From Larus michahellis (lineage: Eukaryota; Chordata; Aves; Charadriiformes; Laridae), in contig NC_133900.1 of NCBI RefSeq assembly GCF_964199755.1, positions 78,290,727-78,354,726 of the forward strand: DNA of 64,000 bases. Direction: 5' to 3'. The notes below the pieces were generated by a model. It searched no databases. It worked only from the letters and a program-made list of their open reading frames with translations, and was not told where the DNA came from. Below, in pieces: positions 27,501 to 39,400 of the stretch. The translations under genes were made by a program, and so were the position numbers. Position 1 is the first letter of the stretch, and each line of letters begins with the position of its first letter.

Positions 27501-30500
27501 AGAATAAGGCTGTAAGGAAACTACTAGTCTCAGCTACAACATTTGCTCTGCCTTTGTTCACTTGCTTAGCAGCCAGCACTTAAGATGTCAACTTGAGGGC
27601 ATTACGCAGCAATAAGCCTTTGAAGACACTGTTGCTTCCCAAAAGTGCAAATTATCTCTGGCACGTAGTCAACTATACGATGACTGTTGCATAAGTTTTA
27701 AAGTGTTAAGTCTCATTAACACCCAAAGATCTTTTGTATTTTGACAGATTCATAGAGATTTAGCATTTGCATTTCTATTTCTACTCAGAAGACGAGTTCC
27801 TGTGACAGAAATAAACAGTAAAATGCATTCATTTCTGCAGCTAGAATTAAGGCTTATCAGGGCTCTCCTTCCAAGCTGAGTAATTTTCAGCCTCCCAGAT
27901 TACCAGGAGATTTCAAACAAATTTAAAAGTTCTTTATAAAACTCTTCACTGATAATTCTGCAGTCTCTCCCATGAGAAACATTTGCTCAAGAATTGCTTA
28001 GGAATAGTTTGCTTTTAGCATTGTTACCACTTGCATGTGTGATATTAAAAGATACAATGCCACCTGCTGGCTTAGGAGTTTCATGTTTTTCTGGTTTACG
28101 GTTTTCTCATTAAAGCGTAAACACCAAAAATAAAACACCAGTACCACCCTGTACGCTCTATTCTTCTAACACAGAATGGTGCTACAGGTATTATGGCAGA
28201 AATAGTTTTCTAACTCCTACCAACCAAGATATGTGCTATATACACCTCCAGATGTACACCACTTAACACACGTGATGTGAAATCCAAGCTCTAGAATTCG
28301 ATAATCAATACTGGAAACCCAAATACCTAACATGCAGAATTTACCTGTGAAAGGAAAGCCACTTGACTCCTTCACACAGTACAACTCCTGATGTCATAAG
28401 CAGTTCTGCAAAGTACTGTGTCTCAATTCCTTCTTCCTCATGCTTTTTAAACTGGATACCAGATGTCGTCAACAGTTCGATAGAGTCCTGGGCATACATA
28501 TCTTCTCTAAAAACAGAGAGGGGAAAAGTAAATTTCCAAAGTCCACAAACCTCAGTGATTGTAACCCTGCTAACATTTCTATTTTGCTATCCGTTCCACA
28601 GACTTCACTAGCATAGAGCAGGAGTATCTTGACTGTGTTCCGTGTTCATTACAAAACCAGTCATTTCTCATAGCTTTTGTTACCCTTCGTTAGCATTTTG
28701 CCATTCCCACCACCTCCATTCTTGCCTCCCCAGGAAAAAAACTAGTTCCTGCTCTTCTTCCCGTTACCTAGAACTCCCCTTTTGCAAATCTACAGAGGAA
28801 AGTGAACATGCGAATACAGATATTTTCCCAAATAAGATCCATTATTTGAACTGCGACAAATTCAATATAACAGTTGAAGCACTAACGTGCTACATTATAG
28901 AACTAGGAACAGTACACTCCAGATCCCAGTGCCGTATTAGTTCTGCGGATAACGTTTCCCACACATTCCTTATGATTTAAGCTTAAGTAAATGTTTAGAC
29001 ACATGCTCATCAAAACTTCATTCTTGCTACAACTGGAAATTGAGTACTTGCTCCATCTAGTTGATCCTTAATATTCAGGTAGCCTAACGTTGTCTTTCTA
29101 AACAACCAACTTCAACTTTAATCGCCATATTTTGGACTAAAATTTAACAGGATAGACAAAAATTCCTCTATGCCTTGTTTGATCACCTCTTATCCCTATA
29201 TTTATTCCTTTTACCACTGCCATTTTTGTAACGTCTTAAGGATTTTGCGATGAAATGGATGGTTTGTTGTGGGTTTCTTCTTTTCCTAAAATCTAATCTA
29301 TATCATCATAACAAAGACATAGCAGGTTAACTGGGGGAAAAAAAAAGCCAACATGGCTCTACTTAGAAGATGATAACTCACACTACTGTCCACTACATAC
29401 TATTCTACAAAGTCTCTTCAGTCTTCAATTTTAATAAAAAAAGAAACAAAACACAAAAAATAAAACAACCAATATATCAAACTTGACTACTAGATTCAGT
29501 TGTAGACTTATATTCCTTATTCCTAACAGCAAGTCATCATTCATCAGAACATAGAGATACACTCTCAAGATGTGTTGTATCTTTTTTCCTCCCTCCCACA
29601 CAGCTGCTCATTAGTTCTCCAGCTTTAAGGCATCAGCTTCCCAACACCTGTCCATCTCCATAACACATTAAAGAACCTATCCAAAACAAACATGCCTGTT
29701 TTACAAAAAGAAGTTTTAATTCCAGTTTGTTGCTCTGCGCTGATCAGGTGGATAGTTAGTGTAGAGAAATATTCATGCTCTTTAAAAGCACACTATAACA
29801 AGACCTGGCTGGAACCACACACAAAAAAAATTACCCTCTAGGAACAGCCAACAGCTGTTTTGCTTTAGGAGCAGAACACTTGGCACAGTGCCACTTCCCA
29901 AAAGGAAGTTTAGCATCAGACAAAAATAAGTATTTTCTCCACCTATGTAAAAAAAAAAAAATAATATTGGTGTTTCATGCAGCACTTACCTAGCTTACCT
30001 TTTTTGCATAAAATCCTCCCAGTGAACTAGTAACAAGTTAGTTAGGTGGCTACCCACACCTTGCCTTACCAAGCTGTCTTATCTATGCTGCATCTGGCAC
30101 AAATGGATGGAAAACTACTTTTGTTTTCAGTTGCTTGGCGTGATTCTATGATATAGACCTTTGAAGCTCAGAAAATAAATAAAACGTAACACAGGCTCTT
30201 CTCCCCAGATCACAGTTTGGAAGTTATTCATAACTTCCTCCTCTTTCTCCTATAGTATAGGAGTATATGATAATAGCTGGATTAGTATACTCCTCTATTA
30301 AGACAATAGATAACTTCCACCCAGCATTTATACGGCCAGGTAAGTTTAGAGATACCAAAATATCAAATCTGCACTTGCTTTTCTTTCAAGGTGTGCTTCA
30401 AACAAAACTAAAAAGAGCATGTCATTCCTCAGACCAAACTGATCTGTGACAAGCCACAGCACTGCTTGTTTAGAGAAGTAGAAAGATCAAGAAAAAGAGC

Positions 30501-32283
30501 AGCAGCTTTTTTCCTTTGTAAGAACCCCAATTACTTTGAAAACAAGTCTTTTTATCTGCAGAAAAAAAGGTTTGTTCTCTAAACCTGTGTAGGCTGCAGT
30601 TTTAACTCCCGTCTATCAAGCTGTCCAGTGATCAACTTGTAACACAACTGCCAAAAAACCCCAAGCCTTTGACACGTTTCAGTTTGAGAAGCATTTGCAC
30701 TGATCCTCAACCCATGACAACCTATCAGCCCAATAATGTTTACTTCAGGGGAAAAAAAATAAAAATCAAGATACTAGTAACCTTGTCAACTACCTGCTAA
30801 AAACATGATTAGAACTCCACAGGAGTGTCTCATCCTACTGGAAAACTTATAAGTTTATACTTAAAGGTTTATCACTGATAAAAATTACATTCTGAAATAA
30901 AGTTCACAATACTATTCCAACAGATAGTAAAAAAAAAAGTCAGCTTGCTTTTTAACCAACACTTCACACAAAATAATCCAGAACAAAAATCTCCACAGCA
31001 GTTGTGCTATAGAATCAATAAACCCTTTCAACCTATTATAGAAGAAAATTAAAATACAGTAGCTTAACAGAGTAAGTTGCTTTGAAAACACAAGAAAAGC
31101 TACTGGAGTATTAAATTGACATCGTTTTACCTAGAATATTAGCTACAACTTGTTGTGAGCCTTTTAGCAAGAATAACATTATTTTAAGAGCACAGAGCAC
31201 GCTTGCTTTAGAACTGGCTGATAACATTTGTCACGCTTCTTTTTTAAGTCACTTTGGCAACTTTACATTTTTTTCTCCATGTCAGTATTTTCCATTTAAA
31301 AACATGCAAAGAAACAACATGTGACTACTTTTACAACTAGTAAGAGTTAAACTAAGTTAAGGCAGAAGCACTCTGAAATGCTAAGTATGAAAACGCAGAG
31401 CTAACACTTGCACTGAGTATAAATGCCTCTTTTTAAAACATCTGTTGAAATGGCTTAGTATTTTCAACCAAATTACCAACAGTAAGACAGACTGCACAGA
31501 AACAAGGGAAGAAAGCACGTGTCTGGCTGACAAAAGTTTTCCTCACATCAAGTGTCTATGGTATTCCAATCATATAGATAAAGAGTTGCTATGGCTTTCA
31601 CAACCTATTATACATTTTCAGTAAGTCAGAAACATACATTCAACAGCACAGACATTTAACACTTACGTTAAATTAAATTTAAAATTAAATTGCCAAGTTG
31701 AAGTTCCTGGAGGGTATTCGCCTTGCTCATTCATAAACGTCAGTCCTAGTTGAATTATTTTTAGCAAGTCTACATTGCAGCGTAATAATTGGTACTGATA
31801 GTCTGCATTGCTTCTGAATTCTCCAATAGGCCTTGCAACTACTCCTGGAAACTCTGTATCCTGTAAGAACAGAATTAAAAGATCAACAAAAGACATCCAT
31901 AAAAATTTGCATTGCTCATTTTTAATAAAACATATTTCAAGTGTCTAACAGTTTCAGAGCTGAAGAGTACTGTGTGTAAATTTAGCTTTTAAAAAGGTAA
32001 TAGATTAGGATCCTAACGTTCATACAGCATTAATTCAACATTAAGAATCCATTACTGTTTCAACGAAAACGGATGAAAATTTTTACAGCTTTAATTTACT
32101 AACATGAAATGAAGACATCAGGCTTTTTGCAGTAATCTGCTAGATAAACATCAAGTGCCCACTCACCATAGCTACATAGTTATACTTCCGTATAACTTGA
32201 CGGATTTTCTTCATCTCTTCATCCAAGTTACAAGCCCAAACTTCACAGATTCTTTGGCTATGGTCTACGGTAGCTGCTGGCAT
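14325..32283 (-). CDS. CNOT7: CNOT7, CCR4-NOT transcription complex subunit 7 (CAF1a deadenylase), complete
   Basis: CNOT7 is one of the catalytic 3'-5' exoribonucleases of the CCR4-NOT complex. It shortens mRNA poly(A) tails in cytoplasm and P-bodies, is recruited by microRNA and BTG/TOB adaptors, and docks on the CNOT1 MIF4G domain. Six coding exons on the minus strand (32167-32283, 31667-31860, 28345-28506, 22100-22244, 17139-17249, 14325-14453) join to 858 nt, giving 285 residues, the length known for the vertebrate protein. The whole chain is one DEDD-type nuclease fold. The catalytic set is visible at Asp40 and Glu42 (MDTEFPG), Asp161 (SGYDFGY), His225 and Asp230 (HQAGSD). It ends EEEANKQS and stop. 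The start has A at -3 and follows a short uORF. All splice sites are GT/AG and phases match. Transcription starts in a CpG island shared with VPS37A. The close paralogue CNOT8 is unlikely given the sequence and the neighbours. Confidence 0.98.
14454..17138 (-). other. CNOT7: CNOT7 intron before the last coding exon
   Basis: No gene was seen in this 2.7 kb intron. It contains a 16-base A run at 16849-16864 followed by CAAACCC and otherwise unique AT-rich sequence. Confidence 0.8.
17139..17249 (-). CDS. CNOT7: CNOT7 coding exon (residues 207-243)
   Basis: The 111 nt are exactly 37 codons, from [13 protein letters not shown] to AFFKMRE. The exon contains His225 and Asp230 of the active site. 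The acceptor is CAG and the donor GTAGGT. Confidence 0.97.
17250..22099 (-). other. CNOT7: CNOT7 intron, 4.9 kb
   Basis: Unique AT-rich sequence with a 16-base A run at 18583-18598 and a nearby T run. No exon, RNA gene or named repeat was recognised. Confidence 0.75.
22100..22244 (-). CDS. CNOT7: CNOT7 coding exon (residues 158-206)
   Basis: It begins with the last base of the Ser158 codon, then [20 protein letters not shown], and ends with SCKNLK at a GTGAGT donor. Asp161, the third catalytic acidic residue, lies here. Confidence 0.97.
22245..28344 (-). other. CNOT7: CNOT7 intron, 6.1 kb
   Basis: The largest CNOT7 intron. It contains a TA dinucleotide run at 24514-24542, a TTA/TTG-rich stretch near 23790-23825 and a T run near 27151. 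Nothing coding was recognised. Confidence 0.75.
24514..24542. repeat. (TA)n microsatellite
   Basis: About 14 uninterrupted TA units lie in a CNOT7 intron. Confidence 0.97.
28345..28506 (-). CDS. CNOT7: CNOT7 coding exon (residues 104-158)
   Basis: It starts with the last base of Thr104, then [20 protein letters not shown], and ends WLSFH plus two bases of Ser158. The acceptor is TTTTTAG and the donor GTAAAT. Confidence 0.97.
28507..31666 (-). other. CNOT7: CNOT7 intron, 3.2 kb
   Basis: Unique AT-rich sequence. No exon, RNA gene or repeat was recognised. Confidence 0.75.
31667..31860 (-). CDS. CNOT7: CNOT7 coding exon (residues 40-104)
   Basis: It opens with [15 protein letters not shown], holding catalytic Asp40 and Glu42, and ends FNFKFNL plus two bases of Thr104. 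Sites are TTACAG and GTAAGT. The short 306 bp intron 31861-32166 separates it from the start exon. Confidence 0.97.
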
Positions 32284-32371
32284 AGTGGGGGGCTTTAGTA
32301 ACCAGACATCAAAAGTTGCACTTGACTGAGGATCAGTTTCATAAAGAGGACTTTATTTATTTTTTTTTAAC
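32167..32371 (-). CDS. CNOT7: CNOT7 exon 2: end of 5' UTR plus residues 1-39
   Basis: Coding runs from the ATG at 32281-32283 ([15 protein letters not shown]) to VAM at a GTGAGT donor. The exon reaches upstream to 32371, where a strong acceptor (pyrimidine-rich, ending TCTTAG) is followed by an A-rich leader holding a small uORF. The ATG is the known N-terminus of the family. Confidence 0.95.
32295..32342 (-). promoter_or_regulatory. Upstream ORF in the CNOT7 5' UTR, 15 codons
   Basis: An ATG in the UTR part of exon 2 opens MKLILSQVQLLMSGY and stops with TAA only 11 nt before the CNOT7 ATG, in a different frame. Its start context has T at -3 and so is weak. It could lower or buffer CNOT7 translation. 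Conservation of this uORF is unknown to me. Confidence 0.6.
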
Positions 32372-33064
32372 CTAAGAGACAAAGAAAAGAAAGGATCAAA
32401 GTGTTAAGGTTTTGTTTTTTATTTATCTGAAAAAAAAAAAACCAAACCCCAAAATGCTTGAATGCCAGGATCAAGCTTTATTCTTCAGAATTTCCTAAGA
32501 GCAGCCCAACACGGCCTCCAAAAACATATGAATTTCAGCTGTGGAAGTTCAGATTATCTGTAACTAAACCCTAAGATTTTATTAATTACTGACTTTATTT
32601 CTTGCACAAAGCCAAGCACACCGGCAAGAGGCACCAGCTGAACAGCCAACAGAGACACCTGAGCCCACGAGCCTTATTCCCCACCGGGTTAGACGAGCAC
32701 GTTCCCGCGGATCGGCCCCACGGCTGCCTGCAGCCCCAGACCAAGCGGGCGAGGCGACCCGGGGACGCGGCAGCGGGCAGACAGCCGCCCAGGCAGGCGG
32801 CCTCCCCGGGACGGACACCTTCTTCCCGCCCGCACGGCCCGCGCTATGCCGGCCAGCGGCGTGAGCGGTCACCGAGACGCGGACCCGCAGCCCGGGCCGG
32901 CCCACAAGGCCCGAAGCGCTCCGAGGAGCCCGCCAAAACACCGCCCGCCCCCGACGGGCCCTCACGGCCGCCGGTAAGGCCGCGGGGCCTCGGCAAGACG
33001 GAGGGGAGGGGGGCACCGGGCCGCCCTCGGCTCTCTCTCCCCACCCCCGCGGCCCCTCACTCAC
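32372..33064 (-). other. CNOT7: CNOT7 intron 1, within the CpG island
   Basis: An intron of about 690 bp inside the 5' UTR. Its promoter-proximal half is CpG-dense. Long open frames on both strands are products of high GC and not genes. Confidence 0.75.
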
Positions 33065-33200
33065 GCTGCGGGCCGGGCCAGGCCGGGCCGCGGCGGGTCT
33101 GGCGAGGCCCCGCGGCGGCCCCCGACGCCCCTCGGAGCCGCCCGTCGCCGCGCAAAACGCCGGAAGCGCAACCCCCGCCGCACAAAGCCATTACATCATC
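33065..33200 (-). other. CNOT7: CNOT7 5' UTR exon 1 (upstream end approximate)
   Basis: A consensus GTGAGT donor on minus ends this GC-rich leader exon and pairs with the acceptor at 32371/32372. The transcription start is not visible and was placed near 33.2 kb by the motif cluster. If the start lies upstream of about 33200, the leader would also contain ATGs at 33187-33200. Confidence 0.6.
33160..33167. promoter_or_regulatory. ETS-type motif CCGGAAGC
   Basis: A core ETS/GABP motif, common in housekeeping CpG-island promoters, at the CNOT7 side of the shared promoter. Factor binding is inferred. Confidence 0.5.
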
Positions 33201-33243
33201 GCGCCGCGACGGCGCCTTGCCCCTCGCCCCCCCCCCACCTGCG

Positions 33244-33248
33244 CCAAT
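33244..33248 (+). promoter_or_regulatory. CCAAT box (NF-Y type)
   Basis: GCGCCAATCA carries the CCAAT core with the usual flanking AT. It lies about 130 bp before the VPS37A ATG. Confidence 0.5.
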
Positions 33249-33264
33249 CACCTCCTTCCCCCGC

Positions 33265-33290
33265 GACGTCACGCGCGCGCCGCGGTGACG
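33265..33290. promoter_or_regulatory. CRE-like site and TGACG half-site
   Basis: CGACGTCA at 33264-33271 differs from the palindromic CRE by one base, and TGACG follows at 33286-33290. CREB/ATF binding is a plausible inference. Confidence 0.45.
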
Positions 33291-33376
33291 CAGCTGCCGG
33301 GAGGTGGGGAAGGCGGCGGGGCGGGAGGAGGCCGGGCCGGGCCGCGGTGCCGCCGCCGCCGCCGGGAGGAGGGAGG

Positions 33377-33480
33377 ATGAACTGGCTGTTCCCCCTCGCC
33401 AAGGGCGGCGGCTCGGCCCTCACCAGTCTCCAGCAGCAGAAGCAGCGGCAGATCGAGTCCCTGCGCGGCGCCCACGCGTC
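33377..33480 (+). CDS. VPS37A: VPS37A exon 1 coding part (residues 1-35)
   Basis: ATG to a GTGAGT donor, encoding [20 protein letters not shown] and on to GAHA plus two bases of Ser35. The upstream UTR (about 33290-33376) has no ATG and is strongly G-rich. Confidence 0.95.
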
Positions 33481-36400
33481 GTGAGTGGCGGCGGCCGGGC
33501 TGAGGGTGGGGGGACGGGGGGGAGCGGCCTGTGCCGGGGCCTGTGGGGCCGCGCCGCGGGAGGGCATCGTGTGTCCCCACATAGGGACGGGGGCTCGGTC
33601 TCGGCATCCGCCGGTGAGGCTCGGCTGGGTCCCGCCGGCTCGCGGGGGGGTGAGGAGCGGGGAGCAGGCCGGACAAAGGCGGGGGGGGGATGGAATCATC
33701 AGCTGAGTGATTTAATGGGGTTTAAAGTCTGCAAAGAGAGACGGGTGGCGTGTGTTGGAATAAAGAAAGGCCTCCTTCTGGAAACAGGAAGCGTCGTTCT
33801 TTAGAAGTTAAGAATAAAACATAAGGTATAAAGGAGCTGTGTGTCGCAGGGGTCTTGTCAGCAGTGGCGTAGCAGCCCTGCTGGCTCTGCAGCCTCTTTA
33901 TCTGCTATACAGAGCTGACTTGCTAATAACTGACTGTTCCTTGGTAACTTGTTTTATGTAGGCGCTCACCAGAGGCAAGTGTTTTGTTTTCTTTTCCTGT
34001 TCAACAGCCACACTTTTACAGCAAAACATCTTCCCTTATCTCGAGGTACTCTAGCTTGTCAGTATGCTGATCCGTTTTGCCTAAATTTTAATCTTTTGAA
34101 GGTGTTCATCTTTTAAAAGGAGAGCTACACTCCATATATTTCATGTTATATTTTCTGTGAATGTGTAAGCATTCCTTCTCCTGTCTGTTGAGGCAGAATG
34201 ATAGAAATCTCCAAAAGTGATCCAGAAAAAGAAAAGATAATATTTTCTGTTATGTCAGACTTGAGAGCAGGAGCGAAAGAGAAACTGATTGTATTTCCAA
34301 GTTTCATAATTGCACTTCATTCGCTATCCTAATATTTGTGAATTATCACGCAGGAAACATAAGTAAGGCAGTATTGCTAGGTATTGTTGCTTGCTTAAGC
34401 TTGAATCTGTTCAGACCAATTTTGAAAATATTTTTGAAAGGCGTCTCACATTTCTAAGAAGCTGTCTCTGTGGGTACGCAGCAGCTTACCTAACTTGAAG
34501 CTTTTGTTGGGCTGGCCTTACTTAGCCTTTTATTTCTACCCTTTTTCCCCTACTACGGAGTCCTCAAAAAGGCAATTAGTTTTTGTCAAAGTCAGCTTGC
34601 TGAACTGGTTTACTGCCTGTTTGTGCAGGCACCAGTTTGAGCATAGCAAGCATACACAGAGACGGAATGCAGCCAGGAATGGAGTTGACGGTAGGGAGAT
34701 GGTAGCTGCTCAGATGTCACTTTACAGCCTTGTAAACTAGCCTACCTGGTCTCTGTTGACGATAGGCGTAAAAAACAAAAAATTGGGCAAGTGGGAGAGT
34801 AAATTCTGGCAAAGCATACAGTTTTCGTAAGAAATACTTATTACAGAATAAATCTGAGTAATAGTGCCTCATATTCTGTGCTTTTAAAAAGGTCTGTGTA
34901 CTTGTGCAAGTTTTGAAAAGTGCAAAGGCTTTTTTGGGTGGGACTGATGTGCTTGCTTAAGGACTCCATAGAAGTGCAGCTCTATAGGATAGGAGTATGC
35001 ATTAAGCATCCCAACAGCATTGTTTCGTAAGCAATGATTAAATAAATGTCATTCTAGTGGTTGTTTTGTCTGATAAGTACGTTTCGTTATTCATTTATGT
35101 GTATCCCAGATGCTCCTCACTGAAATGCTCAAAATAAAATTCTGAGCATGGTGTAGTTACCTAAGTTAGGTAAGTTTGGTTTCTGTTGTCTTAGGCTGTA
35201 AAAGCACAGGTATGTGTGATCTTAATTTCATTAAAGTAGCTAATCTTCCTTTTCAGGATACCTCATGGCTTAGGAGCTTAAAATCAAGTTTTTGTGTTTA
35301 AATACCAATTTTCTTATATTTGCTGTTGTTCTAGCTAAAGTTAAGAATGTGCCATTTTCCCAGTGTACCCATTCCCACCTGGGGAAGTGACAACTAAGTT
35401 TATCAGTTTGAAGTTTCGCCTAAAGGAAGTTGTAACAGTTTGGACAGCTCAATGAGATTATGGATTTCTCATTTTTCTCTCCCTGTTCTGTTCTTCCTCC
35501 TCAGTTCCTAGGTTGTGCACGTGAGTGGAGCATAATTATATGCCCTTCTCACAAGGATTTTGTAGCAGGCTATTAAAATGCATGGCAGATGATTACAGGG
35601 CAGGAATGTGCACGAGAGATTCCAGGGAGATGCCTTCAGTTAAGAATGAGGAGGTGGTGATTTCAGTGTGTGGTGTGTCACAGTAGAGCCCTAAACTCTG
35701 ATTTGAATTCTGTGCTGAAGATATCCGATAGTTTCTTCAAACAGCATGTGATTTCACAGGTAAAGAGCAGATACTGAGCTGTCTGTGAGAGGAATAAGGT
35801 CGGACTGTGGAAAGCAAGGTGCATAGCTGGGTTTGTGTCTTACTCCATTTATTCCCGAAGCTCTGAAAACTTGAGTTTTAAATTCTATGTGCAAATAATG
35901 CTTTGCAGGGATATAAAACACTCCTAGCGCTACACTTAATGCACATTTGCAGATAATGTGTTTTGGGTTTTTTAGTGAAGTAATGGTATGGAGTGTGCCT
36001 GGCGGTGGATGGAGGGGCATTTCTGAAGTTGGGGGCAAAGAGGCTTTCTGGGAAAACCCAGATGCCTTATTCCCAACTGGAGCTGTGTTCCGTCCTTTAT
36101 AAGGGAGCCTTAGAGAGGTGAGGGAGAAGAATATTATTAACCAGGTGCAGGCAGGAAAAATACATAGAAGAGGAATCGGTCTGCTTTTTAAATTTGTTTT
36201 GACTGAGGCATTATAAGATGGAGCTAATTTTCTGCCCTCCCTTCTCTCCCAGTCCCAGTTTAGGTATGTTCATATTGTCCAGAAGTTCTGAGTTAACTCT
36301 TCTCTTCCTCCTCCTCTGCATTCCTTGGGAAGCCGTCTTTCAAAGCAGTCTTGCTGTGCATACAAATTGTAGAGTGCTTTGAGTATTGAAATCAGCTTCC

Positions 36401-39400
36401 TATTAATGCAGCTGATGTAGAGACTTTTCTCGGTAACTTACCTGTTCCAGAAGAAGGAAATTTGGATTCGGTCTTACAGGATTTCATAAGATACGTGTTT
36501 TTTCACTCAATGCTTTCATGGAGGTCTGTGTCTTGAGTGTCACAGGATTACAGAGCTTGACATTCCTGCAGGTAGCTATTCTAGAAAATACGTGTGCATA
36601 GAAGTTGGTGCACTTGGAAAAAACCTACTATTAAATAGTAAGCTAATCTATTGAGGAAGGCGGCCTAATATAATGTATGTTCTAAATGTTGGTCTGTAGG
36701 CAGTGTTGCAGAGCAATACTGGGTTGTGAACCAAGTGTAGTGCCTTGGCAAAGTAAATGTTTTATTAGATAAAATTCAGTATATAAAAAAAGTCACTGAT
36801 GTGATTCTAAGACTGATGTTTCTTAAATTAAGCCATTAAGTGGAGAAAAATAAGTCGTTTTCAGGTCAGTGAGCAGTTTCTCCTACTGTATTTCCATTGC
36901 TTGTGATTGTGTATGAGGTTTAAAAGTTGAATCTACTGTTTTTTGCTTTAATCTTAATATTCAATATAGCATTCTGAAGCGTATTAACTTATTCCAGCAT
37001 TTTCAAAATTATTCTTACAAGGCTTTCCAAAACTAAACTAAATACAAAGGTCTGAGATTGTGCCTTTTTTTAGACTTTGGGCTCTTATATTGAGCATGAA
37101 CTGGATGCTAACAGTTTCTTCTTTGACAGCATTGCAGAAATCCAGAAAGATGTGGAATATCGCCTGCCGTTCACTGTAAACAACTTGACAATTAATATTA
37201 ACATGTAAGTAGAGTCAGGTATCTCTATGCACATCTGAAAAATTAAAATTGTTCTCAAAAAAAGTAGTAACAGAACATAAATGGCTCCCATCTCATAACT
37301 AATTTCAGGAACTATGATCTGGATTTGCATTAGTAGTTGTAGTGTTATGATTGAAACTAATTCTGTACAAGATGCAGATGCTTAGCTGAAAGCAAAACTA
37401 TGTTTTGCTGTGCTCAGCTCCGAAGATACCTGTGTGGTTTTAGTTGAAGTTAAGTAGGAGAAAATGCTTGAGAGTTTCTGGTGACTTTGAATCCCCTACA
37501 ACTGAAAATAAACTTAATTAGTAATTTACTGATCTGCTGTAACTCCTAACTCTTACCCCAGTGAAGCTTCTGGATCATAAATTAAGTGGTTCATTGTAGC
37601 ATTCCGTGTGAATTTACTTTGGGGGGTGCTTTTGCTGTGGCAAATGTCGATAGTATTCTATTCACAAGTGGTTTTTATTACTTTAGCCTGATAACTTGCC
37701 TGATATTCTTGCAGGTTACACTGCATTGTCTTTGTAGTAATAACATTTGTATTAGAAAATATTCTTGTTACGCTACAGCTTTATCTTTCACTGTGGACAT
37801 AATTGATTCATTGTGATACTACAGTTTTGCCCAGTAAATGCTCTCTTCAGTTCCATGAAGTCTGGTATTCTAATCTGTCTGGCTTCTAATTTTGTAGCTG
37901 AGTAATCCTTTTGTGTGCTTCATTCGCTCTGTATTTCTCCATAACTCTTCTCGTAGAAAATTAAGTTTATGTAATTAATAGTACTACTGTGGGGTTTTTT
38001 TTGTGCATAAGAAGCCTTCTTATGCAAACTTTATCATGGGATATAGCTGTAGTAATGGTTATTCTTGTATTTGCAGCTTGCTTCCACCTCAGTTTCCTCA
38101 GGAAAAACCAGTCATCAGTGTTTTCCCACCTGTGAGACATCATTTAATGGACAAGCAGGGAGTATATGTGACCAGTCCACTAATCAGTAATGTATGTATA
38201 ATTTGTAGCTTCACATATATCTACTGTTAATAGCAATTTTAATACATGTCACACTAGATTATTGCTAACACTTCGGGTAAAAAAGACTAGTGCAGATCAT
38301 ACTCCCTCTCGAACTGTATTTTGAAGGGTCTGAAAACAAAAATTCAGTAGCGTTCTGTATACTACTATTTATTCTTTTACTTCTGCCGTTACTGAGTTGA
38401 GTATTCCGTATATCTAGAACTGTTTTAAGTTGTGGTGGCTTAGAAAGTTCCTATAGCTTTTCTTGTTAATGCCAGTGGCACACTTCTTATTTCTCTACAG
38501 TGTATCCCAAATAAGGGAGAGGGATGCTTTAAGACTGTTTTGTAACACAGTTCTTTCTAACCTAATCCTATTAGAAAGATGTCAAGGTTTTAGCTCTAGT
38601 ATTCAGGATTTTAATGTGCTGGGATTTTTTTTGTTCTTTTTTTTTCCTCCCCTTTTCTCTGCCAACAGGGATGTGATAGTTTTTTGGGGTGGAGGGGAGG
38701 TTATGCCTTTTTCAGAAAGCAATTAATGCTTTTTGTGTCAAATCTTAGTGCACACACCCCTCCCCTTCTCTGATTTCCCAAATGTAACTTGGTAACAAAG
38801 GTGGGTTTTTTTTTTTGGTTGGTCATCAGAAGTGTTATACTTGATTGATTCTCTATTGATAATGGAATGTACAAAAGACTTGTAGTTCCTGTTCAGTTCT
38901 GGGTGGCTTTATCACTTTATTTGGAGCTTAGGTACACACAGTTTATGTTAGCTGTTATGTCTCTGAAATAGTATCCCGCACTGCCGTGTGGGTATAATAA
39001 ACAGTGAAGTTCAGCATGTTTTGGAACTATTGGATTTCAGGCATAATTTTTCTTCTGCATTAGGTTTTGTTTTTTGTTTTTACCAGTTTACAATGCACTC
39101 AGATCTTGGAAAAATTATTCAAAGTTTACTGGATGAGTTTTGGAAGAATCCTCCAGTTCTGGCTTCTAGCTCAACGTCATTTCCATAGTAAGTATCTATA
39201 AACATGATGAATCCAGCTATGCGTATAAACTTACATTTTTTAAAAAGTGATGAAACCGTGTATTAGGAGGGCAGGAACAGGAATATTGTTGTGGATGTGT
39301 TGGGAGACATAGATTCACTGCCCGTGCATGATTTCATGTGCAAGGACATGATTGTTTTGCGAAGAAACACCAGATTTCATTTGACTTGCCAAGCGGTTGT

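Larger units (their letters stand above)
32690..33700. promoter_or_regulatory. CpG island and divergent CNOT7/VPS37A promoter
   Basis: About 1 kb of very GC- and CpG-rich sequence in otherwise AT-rich DNA. The CNOT7 exon 1 donor (33064/33065, minus) and VPS37A ATG (33377, plus) are only about 310 bp apart and point away from each other. No TATA box was seen. Motifs between them are a CCGGAAGC ETS site, a CCAAT box, a CRE-like site and a second TGACG half-site. This is a typical housekeeping bidirectional promoter. Confidence 0.9.

Noticed and set aside
32582-33804. Long open frames of 160-228 codons on both strands across the CpG island
   Set aside because: They overlap in several frames, are dominated by Pro, Arg, Gly and Ala, and lie in sequence with few stops because of high GC. 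The real exons of CNOT7 and VPS37A explain the region.
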